Below are positions 1 to 8,355 of a DNA stretch of 35,947 nucleotides, piece by piece; the first letter of the stretch is position 1; the number at the start of each line of letters is the position of its first letter. A model generated the notes under the pieces. That model had not been told where the DNA came from and made no database searches. It saw only the letters and a list, made by a program, of their open reading frames with translations. The DNA comes from Acaryochloris sp. CRU_2_0 (GTDB taxonomy: Bacteria; Cyanobacteriota; Cyanobacteriia; Thermosynechococcales; Thermosynechococcaceae), in NCBI GenBank assembly GCA_012034865.1, contig JAAUOM010000037.1, positions 1-35,947 of the forward strand, read 5' to 3'. The translations under genes and the position numbers were made by a program.

Positions 1-220
1 CTGGGATAATGCTGTGGCTGAAAGCTTTTTTGCCACACTCAAAATCGAGTTGATTTATCCGAGGATCTTCTCTACAAGAGCGATGGCTCGCACAGTTATT
101 GCAGAATGGATTGAGGTATTCTACAACCGACAGAGGTTACACTCGACGATTGGATATGTTTCTCCTGTTCAATTTGAAGAAAATTACTGGAGCACTTTAG
201 ATCACCCAATGGCTGCTTAA
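1..220 (+). CDS. IS3-family transposase (OrfB type), C-terminal part, cut by window edge
   Basis: The frame is open from base 2 and reads WDNAVAESFFATLKIEL, then YNRQRLHSTIGYVSPVQFE, the typical C-terminal end of IS3-family DDE transposases, including the last acidic catalytic residue (E of AESFF). The enzyme cuts and joins IS ends. Only about 72 codons lie in the window; the rest is to the left, so whether the element is intact cannot be judged. The stop is followed after 6 bases by a terminal inverted repeat, so this is the right end of the element. The family call is secure; the exact IS is not named. Confidence 0.88.
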   Translation, partial: WDNAVAESFFATLKIELIYPRIFSTRAMARTVIAEWIEVFYNRQRLHSTIGYVSPVQFEENYWSTLDHPMAA

Positions 221-226
221 CTTACC

Positions 227-251
227 TGTCCACTTTTTCAGGGGAAGGTCA
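227..251. repeat. Right terminal inverted repeat of the IS3-family element
   Basis: The bases from TGTCC to GGTCA, read on the other strand, begin TGACCTTCCCCTGAAAAAGT, matching the usual IS3-family tip (TGACC...CCCCTGAAAA...GTGGACA). It lies 6 bases after the transposase stop. The left repeat and the target duplication are outside the window. Bases 252-473 hold no gene that I can recognise. Confidence 0.75.
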
Positions 252-473
252 GGTAACGGATGTATTGATATTGATAAGGTGTACAAACCCAGAGAATAAC
301 TCAAACCGACGGAAGTTCATCAATCTAAACTGCAAATTGCTGCTGAGATGAAGGGATAGAGCAAATTTCAGTCCGATACAGTACACTAAAGTCGGCGCAG
401 CAAGAGAAACACTATGGCTGTTGAACTGTAGATAATTGAAATTCGCTGCGTTTCTACTTGTTCCTATGTAACA

Positions 474-2375
474 TCATTGGTATTGGCCAAGAGCAGTTAA
501 AGGAAAATGCTGCTGATAGAGATGATATTTCAAATAAAAATGGCCTGGAAATCCTGTGCCTGTGAAATAATCTTCGTCCCAGGTGCCATCCAGTTTCTGA
601 GTCGTTATGAGGTACTTTACTCCCCGATCAAGGGCTACCTGAGCATAGGTTCCCATTGCTTCGCCAGCAGATAGTAACCCAATGATGGCCCAAGCAGTTT
701 GCGAGGCCGTACTGGAGCCTTGGCCTTTGAGTTTAGGGTCATTATAACTGGCGCAGGTTTCTCCCCAGCCCCCATCAGGGTTTTGGCAACTGACCAACCA
801 AGCAGCGGCCTGCTGAATTTGAGGTTGGAACCCTTGAGAATCGATCAAGGCTAAAGCCACAATCACGCCACTCGTGCCGTAGATATAGTTGACGCCCCAA
901 CGACCAAACCAACAACCTTCGGTTTCTTGTTCTTGGCGCAGATAACTGAGGGCGCGCTCCACACTATGCTTCCCCGTTGTTTTCTGGCATCGACCGATCA
1001 TTTCTAAGACTCGTGCCGTCACATCTGCGGTATTGGGGTCAATCATAGCTTTGAGATCCCCATAGGGTATGGTGTTCAGCCAATTTTGGTCGTTATTGAT
1101 ATCGAAGGCAGCCCAACCACCTGGGCGACACTGCATCGTAGCGATCCAGTTGATAGCTCTGGCGATCGCAGCTTCCTTGGCCTGCTCATCCGGTAACTGA
1201 ACTTCATTTAAGGCCATCACTACAACAGCGGTATCATCCACATCAGGATAAAAGCGATTGTCAAATTCAAACGCCCAACCCCCCGGTTCACCCCCTGGAT
1301 TTTTCACCGACCAATCGCCATAGTCGAGAATTTGCTTCTCTAATAACCATTCTCCCGCTTTGACTAAGGCAGGATGGTCTGATGCTAAGCCTGATTCGGC
1401 TAAGGCCCGCACCACCAGGGCTGTATCCCACACAGGGGAAATACAGGGTTGAATCCAATAGTGATCGGCTGTTTCTAGGGCAAAGGCATCAATGGCAGCC
1501 AACCCGCGTTCGATAATCGGATCGTGGACACTGTAATTGAGGGCTTTTAAGCCTAGTAGGGAATTAAGCATCGCTGGGATAATCCCCCCCCAATCGCCTG
1601 TGGCTTCTTGGCGCTCTAGCACCCAGCGTTCGGCGGCTTTAATGCCTTCTTCTCGGAAGGGCACTAGGTTCGTGGCTTCCGCAAATTTGAACAGACCATC
1701 GAGATGAATAAAGACATCGGTCCAGTTGTTTTGAACGGGCAGATCAAACTGGGAGCGATCGCGCTCTTCTGCATACAGCTCGTCCAGATTAAACCCTGGC
1801 TCAAGGCGATACACAGGCTTGCGATCCATGACGATCAGCAAGGGCACCGTACTACCCCTAGCCCAACTGGACATTTCGTAGATCGTAAAGGGGAATTGCT
1901 CTGGCAACAGCATCACCCAAGGCGGCAAAGATGGGATGCCTCGCCAGTCATAACAGCCCATCAATGCCAGGTGCAGCTTCGTAAAGATCCGAGCACGACG
2001 GATGCCACCCCGCGCCACAATAAAGTCTCTAGCCCTCACCATGGCCGGATCCGTGGCGGGCACACCTAACAGCTTCAAGGCCATGTAAGCTTCCACAGAG
2101 ACGCTAATTTCACCACCATCGCCAAAGTAGAGTTCCCAACCGCCATGATTGCGCTGGTGCGATCGCAAATAGGTTTCCACTTTCGCTAAAGGCCGAGAGC
2201 GATCGCTGCCCCAAATCCTATGCAGCAGAACCACTTCCGACGTAATGGAAACATTCGATTCCAGCTCAGCCCACCAGTAGCCTTTCTCATCTTGTTGCGT
2301 GAGCAGGTAGCTTTGCGAGGCTGCGATCGCTGTCTCTAAGGTTTTGATATTAACTGGATCTTGGACGTACATCAT
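474..2375 (-). CDS. shc: Squalene-hopene cyclase
   Basis: Cyclises squalene to hopene/hopanol in the cytoplasmic or thylakoid membrane, the committed step of hopanoid synthesis. Seen in the protein (about 633 aa, normal for the family): the catalytic DVDDTA motif near residue 377, repeated QW motifs (such as QEATGDWGG, QNPDGGWGE, QKLDGTWDED) across both alpha-barrels, and the GTGFPGHFYLKYHLY signature at the C-terminus. The frame opens with TTG at 2381, but adjacent ATG codons at 2375 and 2372 are likelier starts; I chose 2375. It stands alone: no squalene synthase or hpn genes are nearby. Long antisense frames inside it are shadows. Confidence 0.96.
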   Translation of the reverse strand: MMYVQDPVNIKTLETAIAASQSYLLTQQDEKGYWWAELESNVSITSEVVLLHRIWGSDRSRPLAKVETYLRSHQRNHGGWELYFGDGGEISVSVEAYMALKLLGVPATDPAMVRARDFIVARGGIRRARIFTKLHLALMGCYDWRGIPSLPPWVMLLPEQFPFTIYEMSSWARGSTVPLLIVMDRKPVYRLEPGFNLDELYAEERDRSQFDLPVQNNWTDVFIHLDGLFKFAEATNLVPFREEGIKAAERWVLERQEATGDWGGIIPAMLNSLLGLKALNYSVHDPIIERGLAAIDAFALETADHYWIQPCISPVWDTALVVRALAESGLASDHPALVKAGEWLLEKQILDYGDWSVKNPGGEPGGWAFEFDNRFYPDVDDTAVVVMALNEVQLPDEQAKEAAIARAINWIATMQCRPGGWAAFDINNDQNWLNTIPYGDLKAMIDPNTADVTARVLEMIGRCQKTTGKHSVERALSYLRQEQETEGCWFGRWGVNYIYGTSGVIVALALIDSQGFQPQIQQAAAWLVSCQNPDGGWGETCASYNDPKLKGQGSSTASQTAWAIIGLLSAGEAMGTYAQVALDRGVKYLITTQKLDGTWDEDYFTGTGFPGHFYLKYHLYQQHFPLTALGQYQ

Positions 2376-2613
2376 TCCCAATGCCTTTTTACTTCCGCAT
2401 AGCGGTACTCATTATACTCTGCCAGCTTTTTTAACCAGAGAAAATGAGAGCGTTACTTTTTCTGTACATCCAGCACGTGAGAGAAGGCAAACGCTTATGC
2501 TGGGGCTAAAGCGAACAGGATGGACAATCATTCAGTTTCAAATTGTTTCTTGAAACCTTAGTGGGCAGCAGATCACAAACGTTATGATAACTTCGGTAAG
2601 CGAGGAATAAGTT

Positions 2614-3921
2614 GTGTACCAAAGAACCCATAGATCCGCATCTTGGAATTTGCCAGCCGAAGGAAAAAACACTCAATTGTTTCGACGGCTCTCTGTTGCC
2701 CAATCACAGCAGGATTCTCCTAGATTTCCCACTCAGGAGAGAATAGAAAATGTAGCTTTCGACCAGAACACATCAGAAATGTTTAACCTTCAGAAGGAAG
2801 AAGGTACCATCACACCTGTAGAGCAGGAAAGACTGGGTGTGTTAAAAGGCAAAATGGATGATTTTAGGTCGCAGAGACAAGAAAGAGTATCGCGGTTGGC
2901 TGGCGACTTTACCCACATTCCGATTCAGACCCCTGGGAGATATCCCGCAGTACAACTACAGTCCAAATTGAGGTTTGGGATCTCAGATGAAATGCCAGAG
3001 ATCCAATCACCACCTAAGAGTCGCTGTTCGCCGCTCAATACAGCGGAGAGTGCTGTGCAGCGTCAGGAAATGCTAGTCGGGGAAAGCGCTGATGGGAGGG
3101 GGGATCAGCCTCTAAACGCTGATTTTAATCCTCAGCCAAAGGCAATCAGGGTCACTACTCATCCTCAAACCCTAGAGGAAAACTTGCAGCGAAAACAATC
3201 CTCATCACCCGTGATTCAACGAATGGTGGGGATGAACTCAAAGGGGATTAATGGAGAAATACAAGCTCTGATTAGTGACCCATCGAATATTGAGAAAATG
3301 ACCGCAGCCTATACTTTTTTACAACATATTTCATGGGCTTATAATATTGTTGGAGGTAAGCTATTTGATATGAGTAAACCTGCCTTCAAAGATATCGGCA
3401 CAACAGAAAATTTAATCTTAGTAGCTCATGGATCAGAAGGAGAATCTGGCCCATACAATGGTGCTACCATTGCTGGATTTTTAGCTGATAAAACCACGGG
3501 TCTCCCCGATAATTGGGAAGGAAGTGTATACATCACCTCCTGTTATTCTGGGACAGGCGCTGCCCCGCTTGTGCAGGCTGTAGCAAAGAATTTAGAGAAA
3601 CTTGGCAAACCAAATATAACTGTCACAGGCTATGCGGGAACAACGGTTACTCATAAAGAATTTGATGAATTTATCTTTGTAGTCAACCCAAAAAAAGAAT
3701 CAGAATTCAAAAATGTTTCTGCTCAAGTTCAATTAAAATATCAGCATTTATTTAAGGAATGGTATATAGCAATGCAGAAATTGACTCCTGATAATATTCT
3801 TGAGATGGCAAATTACACATCTAATCTGACTGCTGAAGCTTACAAAGAAATTGTTACAGCAGCAGCAAAACAGGATGTTTTTTTAGATGAAGCGCAGGGC
3901 GAAGTTTCCCGTACTTCATAA
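2614..3921 (+). CDS. Putative secreted toxin-type protein: eCIS-cargo-like N-terminus and caspase-like C-terminal domain
   Basis: A 435-aa protein without a signal peptide. The first 220 residues are polar, low in hydrophobics and rich in Q/E/R. They contain GDFTHIPIQTP (from about residue 97) and LQSKLRFG, resembling the GDFSxIPVHxxxxxxxQxKLxIG leader that precedes DUF4157 in cargo-like proteins linked with extracellular contractile injection systems. PVIQRMV near residue 205 marks the end of this leader. The C-terminal domain has LILVAHGSEG (His272) and YITSCYSGTG (Cys310) on predicted beta-strands: the His-Cys spacing of clan CD cysteine peptidases (caspase, CHAT, C80/CPD). The DUF4157 HExxH core itself is missing. 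Start: GTG with GAGGA 7 bases upstream and an in-frame stop just before it. No eCIS structural gene is in the window. The peptidase role is inferred. Confidence 0.6.
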   Translation: MYQRTHRSASWNLPAEGKNTQLFRRLSVAQSQQDSPRFPTQERIENVAFDQNTSEMFNLQKEEGTITPVEQERLGVLKGKMDDFRSQRQERVSRLAGDFTHIPIQTPGRYPAVQLQSKLRFGISDEMPEIQSPPKSRCSPLNTAESAVQRQEMLVGESADGRGDQPLNADFNPQPKAIRVTTHPQTLEENLQRKQSSSPVIQRMVGMNSKGINGEIQALISDPSNIEKMTAAYTFLQHISWAYNIVGGKLFDMSKPAFKDIGTTENLILVAHGSEGESGPYNGATIAGFLADKTTGLPDNWEGSVYITSCYSGTGAAPLVQAVAKNLEKLGKPNITVTGYAGTTVTHKEFDEFIFVVNPKKESEFKNVSAQVQLKYQHLFKEWYIAMQKLTPDNILEMANYTSNLTAEAYKEIVTAAAKQDVFLDEAQGEVSRTS

Positions 3922-3957
3922 CAAAACAACAAGGATGTACCCGTTATGATTGGTCTG

Positions 3958-4806
3958 TTACAGCTCCAACGTCCCTGAAAATACTTTTTCAGCGGGGCCT
4001 GTCATATAAACAGGGTTTTGCCCGCCTTCCCAATGAATCTTTAACAATCCTCCTGGCAGTTCAATGGTCGCTGAGGACTCGCTCTTGCTGGTAAGGACGC
4101 CAGCCACTAATACAGCGCAGGCTCCAGTACCACAGGCTAATGTGGAACCTGCCCCTCGTTCCCAGACTCGCATTTTTAGGTAGTCAGGACGGATGACTTG
4201 AATGAACTCTGTATTAATCCGCTGGGGAAACGCGGGGTGATGTTCAAATTGCGGTCCTAAGATCTGCCAATCAATGGCTTCTAGATCCTCGACAAACGTA
4301 ATGCAGTGGGGGTTGCCCATGCTAACACAGGTGACCAACCAGGACTGACCGCCAACGCTCAAAGGTTGATTAATCACGGTTTCGCTGTCTGCACCTAAGG
4401 TGGTGGGAATGTCCTGAGGCCGCAGATAAGGCGATCCCATATTCACCTGGACTAGGCCATCGGCTTGCAGACTGGGGGTTATGGTTCCCGCTAGGGTGTG
4501 GATTTGGTAGGTGAGCGGTATTTGGGGGGAGTGACCTTCTAGGTCTGCTAGAAAGCGGGCTAGGCAACGAATGCCATTCCCACACATCTCCGGTTCAGAA
4601 CCATCCGAGTTATAAATACGCATCGTGTAGTGGGTCTGGCCTTCTGCGGGGAGGGCAAAAATGACGCCATCGCCGCCAATGCCGAAGTGGCGATCGCACA
4701 ATTGTACTGCTTGCTGGGGTGTCAAACAGGGTTGGGCTTGGCGGCGATTGTCAATAAGGATAAAATCATTTCCTAACCCTTGATACTTTGTAAACTCAAC
4801 TCGCAT
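3958..4806 (-). CDS. dapF: Diaminopimelate epimerase
   Basis: Converts LL- to meso-diaminopimelate, the last shared intermediate for peptidoglycan and lysine, in the cytoplasm. The 282-aa protein has the family landmarks: GLGNDFILID at the N-terminus, GIGGDGVI, the first catalytic cysteine in MCGNGIRC (Cys75) and the second in ACGTGAC (Cys225), the PLP-independent two-base pair. Length is standard. ATG start at 4806. It is divergent from hfq with about 174 bases between the starts; a dapF-hfq neighbourhood is known from other cyanobacteria. Its 3' end faces the toxin-like gene, with 36 bases between the stops. Confidence 0.97.
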   Translation of the reverse strand: MRVEFTKYQGLGNDFILIDNRRQAQPCLTPQQAVQLCDRHFGIGGDGVIFALPAEGQTHYTMRIYNSDGSEPEMCGNGIRCLARFLADLEGHSPQIPLTYQIHTLAGTITPSLQADGLVQVNMGSPYLRPQDIPTTLGADSETVINQPLSVGGQSWLVTCVSMGNPHCITFVEDLEAIDWQILGPQFEHHPAFPQRINTEFIQVIRPDYLKMRVWERGAGSTLACGTGACAVLVAGVLTSKSESSATIELPGGLLKIHWEGGQNPVYMTGPAEKVFSGTLEL

Positions 4807-4980
4807 TAGTCTTCCTTAGAGAACCCAAACAAAATCCCTTTGTATACTACTCTGGCACTCAGGGAACCCAATTTATAAAGTTTGCCAGTATTATGGCAGC
4901 ATAGGCTATCACTATTAAATAGCGCTAGAAATTCTTACCGCGACTGAGTTATCCTTTTACCCTTTTGTGTAGCGAAGCGA

Positions 4981-5196
4981 ATGTCCACTGAACTTGATGT
5001 CAAACTTCCTAGCTTCCGACAACTTCAGACCCTCATCCAAGAAGGGTCTGAAGTTGAGATCAAATTAATTACCAACGATTTGCTTGTTGGTAAAGTGCGT
5101 TGGCAGGATAATTTTTGTCTTTGCCTTCTCGACCACTACGATCAACCCACTATTGTCTGGAAACAAGCCATTGTCTTCCTCAAACCCAAGTCCTAA
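4981..5196 (+). CDS. hfq: Cyanobacterial-type RNA chaperone Hfq
   Basis: Sm-fold protein of 71 aa. The Sm1 core (LPSFRQLQTLIQEGSEVEIK, then LVGKVRWQDNFCLCLLD) and the Sm2 strand (TIVWKQAIVFLKP) are visible. As in other cyanobacteria, the Sm2 YKHA motif of enterobacterial Hfq is absent and there is no long C-terminal tail. Cyanobacterial Hfq binds RNA weakly, and in Synechocystis it is linked to type IV pili and motility rather than to sRNA pairing; that role here is inference from the family. Divergently transcribed from dapF. The ATG start has no strong Shine-Dalgarno sequence, common in cyanobacteria. Confidence 0.9.
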   Translation: MSTELDVKLPSFRQLQTLIQEGSEVEIKLITNDLLVGKVRWQDNFCLCLLDHYDQPTIVWKQAIVFLKPKS

Positions 5197-5354
5197 AAGG
5201 GTAGGGGGTTTAGTCTTGAATAGACCAAAATCCCTAACTTTGGGTCATATGTTAAGATCTTCACTAAATTCACCAGATACTAGAGTAGTATCCAGCCTCT
5301 AGAATCTTGTCAATGGCCTTGCCTACTGGTTTTGAGTGACGAGGAAGCTAACAT

Positions 5355-5699
5355 ATGATCAAGAATTTTGCAACTCAAGCCCTTGAGAATTACAGACCCT
5401 TAGGGGCATACCTTGTAGAAGCTGGACTGCTAACCGATGCCCAAGTAGGTGTCGCCCTTGCTGACCAAAGCATCACATCCATGCTCTTTGGCGAAATCAT
5501 TGTCGCCAGAGGTTGGTTGAAAGAGCAGACCGTCGAGTTCATTATGAACAAAGTTGTCTTACCAGAACGTTCACCCCAGGCTGATGATATGCAAGATTGT
5601 CTGACCCATCGCCGTCGCCCCATTTCTGGTCAAGCTGCTGTCAAGTCTCAATCTCGCCCTGCCTCTATCGATCAAGGGGGTATTTCTTGGATTGGTTAA
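5355..5699 (+). CDS. Small protein with MshEN-like (GspE N-terminal-like) fold
   Basis: A 114-aa protein whose first 70 residues (RPLGAYLVEAGLLTDAQVGV ... FGEIIVARGWLKEQTVEFI) follow the repeat pattern LGxxLVxxGLLTxxQxxxAL...RGWxxxxT seen in MshEN-type domains at the N-terminus of type II secretion/type IV pilus ATPases, some of which bind c-di-GMP. The C-terminal 45 residues are polar and probably disordered. It does not carry an ATPase domain, so it is a free-standing version. It sits 158 bases after hfq on the same strand. Function unknown; the domain call is from pattern only. Confidence 0.6.
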   Translation: MIKNFATQALENYRPLGAYLVEAGLLTDAQVGVALADQSITSMLFGEIIVARGWLKEQTVEFIMNKVVLPERSPQADDMQDCLTHRRRPISGQAAVKSQSRPASIDQGGISWIG

Positions 5700-5778
5700 G
5701 GCATTCTTTCTAGTCATTGTTAGGACTCTAACCCCTTCCATTTAGACTAGAAATATAACTTGCTGTAGCTATCTCTCC

Positions 5779-6650
5779 ATGGATGATCAGAACGTTCGTC
5801 GGTTAGGCTCTCTGTTGCTAACCGTGTTGGGAATTTTTAGTTTAAGGCCTACGCCCTCTTTAGCCATTGAAGTCACGGTTACGCCTCAAAAACCACGTTT
5901 GGGTGACACCCTGTCCATCATAGTCATCCCTGATCCTGGAGAGCAGCTTACCCAAGCCCCTAACGTTAAAGTTGGGGGCAAACAGGTTCCTGCCTATCGC
6001 ATTGCTCCCCAGCGCTGGCGAGCCTTATTTCCGACAATTCCCTTAGACAAACAGGGTCGTCGGAGTTTAGTGGTAACGGGGAATCAACAAACCCGCAATC
6101 TGGTTTTATGGATTGGCAACCGTTGGTTTGCAACCCAAAGTATTTGGTTACCCGCTGGCAACAGTTCTGGTACAGACCATGAGTTTGATCGCGTTGATGC
6201 GTTTAAGGCGATCGTCTCGCCAAAAAACTGTGGCAAGGGCCTTTTGTGCGCCCTAACAATGGACCGCTGACGGCAGGTTATGGTACTAAGCGAATTTATA
6301 ATGGCGACTATTCCGATCCAGACTATCATCGCGGCCTAGATTATGCGGGCTGGAAGGGTTCTCCGGTTAAAGCCGCAGCAGCGGGTAAAGTGCGGCTGGT
6401 GGGTCGAGAATCACAGGGGTTTCGGCTGCATGGCAATATCGTCGGTATTGATCATGGTCAAGGGGTCAACACGGTTTATTTACATTTGCAGCAAATCAAT
6501 GTTAAAGAAGGCCAAATGGTGCGTGCAGGCCAAATTATTGGCACGGTCGGCTCTACAGGGGCGTCTACGGGGCCACATCTACATTTTGGCTTGAATGTTA
6601 ACGGCAAAGCCGTGGATCCGACTCCTTGGCTGAAATGGGGATTTCAATAA
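5779..6650 (+). CDS. M23-family (LytM) metallopeptidase, split by a one-base shift
   Basis: Two overlapping frames together give one periplasmic peptidoglycan hydrolase of about 290 aa. Frame 1 (5779 to 6270) has a signal peptide (LLLTVLGIF...PSLA) and the beta-rich N-terminal domain, ending in FDRVDAFKAIVSPKN. Frame 2, open through 6650, continues LWQGPFVRPNNGPLTAGYG and carries the whole catalytic domain: zinc/catalytic residues in YHRGLDYAG (HxxxD) and in PHLHFG (HxH). The join is at A6222-A6227: six A where a continuous frame needs seven. Without a shift the product has no catalytic domain. The site reads A AAA AAC in frame 0, a classical -1 slippery heptamer. One missing base in the data, a real mutation, and programmed shifting or slippage are all possible. 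Confidence 0.85.
6222..6254 (+). other. Candidate -1 frameshift site: slippery heptamer plus downstream hairpin
   Basis: A AAA AAC occupies 6222-6228 in exactly the frame-0 phasing needed for tandem slippage. Seven bases later a small hairpin is possible: AGGGC (6236-6240) with GCCCT (6250-6254), 9-base loop. A -1 step here fuses the signal peptide and N-terminal domain to the M23 catalytic domain. The stem is short, and three other genes in the window lack one base without any slippery site, so an ordinary indel is a strong alternative. Confidence 0.35.
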
Positions 6651-6809
6651 AAACGATCTCCCTTCGACAAAATCATTGGCATAGCCTCTCCTGAGGAGAC
6701 TCGCGTTCTTGCCCAACACTACGACTTCACTGACAAAGAACTTGACGTCCTCATCAACTACGGCATCAAATACCATGTGGGGCGCAATGCAGGAGGTGAT
6801 GACGGATGA
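6651..6809 (+). pseudogene. Remnant: C-terminal tail of an Eco57I/N-6 adenine DNA methylase-like gene
   Basis: Directly after the M23 stop an open frame without a start reads PFDKIIGIASPEETRVLAQH, then YDFTDKELDVLINYGIKYHV and GRNAGGDDG, ending in TGA at 6807-6809. This resembles the extreme C-terminus of cyanobacterial class I N-6 DNA methylases or type IIG enzymes (HYxFTxEELDxxINYxIKYRxG). All catalytic parts are missing, so nothing functional remains. Its stop overlaps the hicB start (ATGA), the signature of former translational coupling. The family call is from memory of the tail motif and is moderate. Confidence 0.5.
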
Positions 6810-7027
6810 AAATTCGGGATTATGCAGTCATTTATGAGCAAGGCGAAACAAATTGGGGGGCCATGGTTCCCGATCTACCCGGCTGTATCAGTATTGGAGG
6901 TACCTTTGAAGAAGTTCAGCAAAATATTCAAGAAGCCATTGAACTTTATCTTGAAGTTTTGCAAGAGCGTGGTGAATCTATTCCAGAACCAACCACTAAA
7001 GTTGGGTTGGTTGGAGTTGCTGCATAA
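6806..7027 (+). CDS. hicB: HicB-family antitoxin-like protein, orphan
   Basis: A 73-aa protein of the UPF0150/HicB N-terminal type: MKIRDYAVIYEQG, WGAMVPDLPGCISIGGTFEE, then the helix IQEAIELYLEVLQERGESIP. The partial RNase-H-like fold is complete, but there is no C-terminal DNA-binding HTH or RHH and no hicA toxin on either side. In cyanobacteria such stand-alone HicB-like proteins are common and may not act in a toxin pair. A very strong Shine-Dalgarno (AGGAGGTGA, 6791-6799) sits 6 bases before the ATG, inside the end of the methylase remnant, and the ATG overlaps that remnant's stop. It is therefore probably a survivor of a methylase-hicB unit. Confidence 0.8.
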   Translation: MKIRDYAVIYEQGETNWGAMVPDLPGCISIGGTFEEVQQNIQEAIELYLEVLQERGESIPEPTTKVGLVGVAA

Positions 7028-7251
7028 GCTTCCTTGTTGGCAATAGCCGTGATATTTTCACTCAGGTAATGGGGAATACTAGGCATTAATGGGTCTATGG
7101 GTTAGGATCACCCGCATATTCATAGCCCAAAGCTCGGATAACTTAACACCACCATCATTCAGCGATAATCTGTGCCTCTAGATACACATTTTTTAATAAA
7201 TCAAGCTATGATGGCCCTAACTTTTATTACTCTAATGGAAGTTTAACCAGT

Positions 7252-7830
7252 ATGTCAGGTTCCAATCGTGTTATAAGTGTTCCGTCTTTGGCTGTTGATC
7301 AATCTTTAACCTCTTTTCCTCCTCAGCAAATGCTGGATTTATTACAAGGTGAGATTCTGCTGGATGTGCGCTCCCACACGAATTGGGGCGGGGCTGTGAC
7401 GGCTACCATGTATTTGCCAAGGGTGCGATCGCACCTTTGGTCTCAACTGACCCACTATAGCTCTTGGGTTAATTACTTTCCAGACATCGTTAAAAGCGAA
7501 GTTCTAGAATATGCTTCCCACACGGTCGAACAGACTCATCGCTTGTACCAAGCAGCCCGCAAAACCTTCTTTCTGATGTCCTTTGAAGTCGAAATCTTTC
7601 TGCGCGTCTCCGAGTGCTTTCAGCAGCATATTCAGTTTTCCATGGAACGCGGCAGTTTTAGTGATTTTTCCGCCGACCTCAGGTTGCAAGACTGCGGTGA
7701 AGGCACGATCCTAACCTACTCCGTAGCCGCAACTCCACTGATTCCTATGCCCTCTATCTTTATTCAAGAAGCCATCCGCGCCGATCTTCCTGGCAATATG
7801 AGGCATATGCGCCAATCCCTCTGTCAGTAG
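7252..7830 (+). CDS. SRPBCC (START-like/cyclase-dehydrase) superfamily protein
   Basis: A 192-aa soluble protein with the helix-grip pattern: an early strand, WSQLTHYSSWVNYFPDIVKS as the 'xLTDYxxWxxYFPxIxxS' helix-loop, then alternating strands and a long C-terminal helix (FIQEAIRADLPGNMRHMRQ) that would close a hydrophobic pocket. Similar cyanobacterial proteins are annotated as polyketide cyclase/dehydrase or SRPBCC family. The ligand is unknown. Monocistronic by spacing: 224 bases after hicB and over 500 before the next gene. ATG start at 7252. Confidence 0.65.
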   Translation: MSGSNRVISVPSLAVDQSLTSFPPQQMLDLLQGEILLDVRSHTNWGGAVTATMYLPRVRSHLWSQLTHYSSWVNYFPDIVKSEVLEYASHTVEQTHRLYQAARKTFFLMSFEVEIFLRVSECFQQHIQFSMERGSFSDFSADLRLQDCGEGTILTYSVAATPLIPMPSIFIQEAIRADLPGNMRHMRQSLCQ

Positions 7831-8355
7831 GTCAGTCACACCTAATAGATCAGGGTCAACCCTATCCATCCAGTTGACTTCAGCAGTCAATCGATCGTGG
7901 TCTAGCTTATTGATATAAAGCTACTGTTTATATACTTCTCTAGTAAATTGCGGTATCAATGCCGCAACCCTTTAAAAATTCCCAAAAAGATGATGGTTCA
8001 CGGTTTTTGCCTTTTACCTTTTGACCTTTGACTTGCGCCCTGGATTATCCCCCAGCCCTCCTTTGTTTGTAGCTTTCTTCCTGTAAGGTATGCTGAAGGC
8101 TATGGTTGGGGGTGAGAGCAACGTCTTTTGGGTTTCCCAAAACTGGTTTGTACGCCATAGCTTTGCCAAGGAGAAGTTAAATGCATCCTATGGTATTAGA
8201 TTAAAAACTATTTTTCTACCGTAATATAGAAGACATTGGAAATTCTCTGAAGTAATTTGGAAGCATCTCAGCTTTTGTAACTATAAAATTCTCCTGGGAT
8301 ACAAAAGACAAAGCCCCTCAGTTCATTGCCATTTGAATTCATTGATATCAATAGC
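7831..8355. other. Intergenic region, 525 bases, no gene seen
   Basis: Between the SRPBCC gene and the prepilin-like gene I see no supportable coding frame. It contains a short pyrimidine-rich direct repetition (CCTTTTACCTTTTGACCTTTGAC near 8011-8032, a common type of cyanobacterial spacer text) and a nested inverted repeat (listed separately). The promoter of the prepilin-like gene presumably lies here, but no clear -10/-35 pair stands out. Confidence 0.5.
8099..8161. repeat. Nested inverted repeat / hairpin
   Basis: Outer arms GCTATGG (8099-8105) and CCATAGC (8155-8161) enclose a perfect 7-bp hairpin TTTTGGG-TTT-CCCAAAA (8126-8142). It could be a terminator-like structure or a fragment of a small mobile repeat; it is not followed by a T-run on either strand. 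Seen in sequence; function unknown. Confidence 0.45.

Noticed and set aside
1704-2069. 121-codon frame opposite shc
   Set aside because: Antisense shadow of the cyclase.
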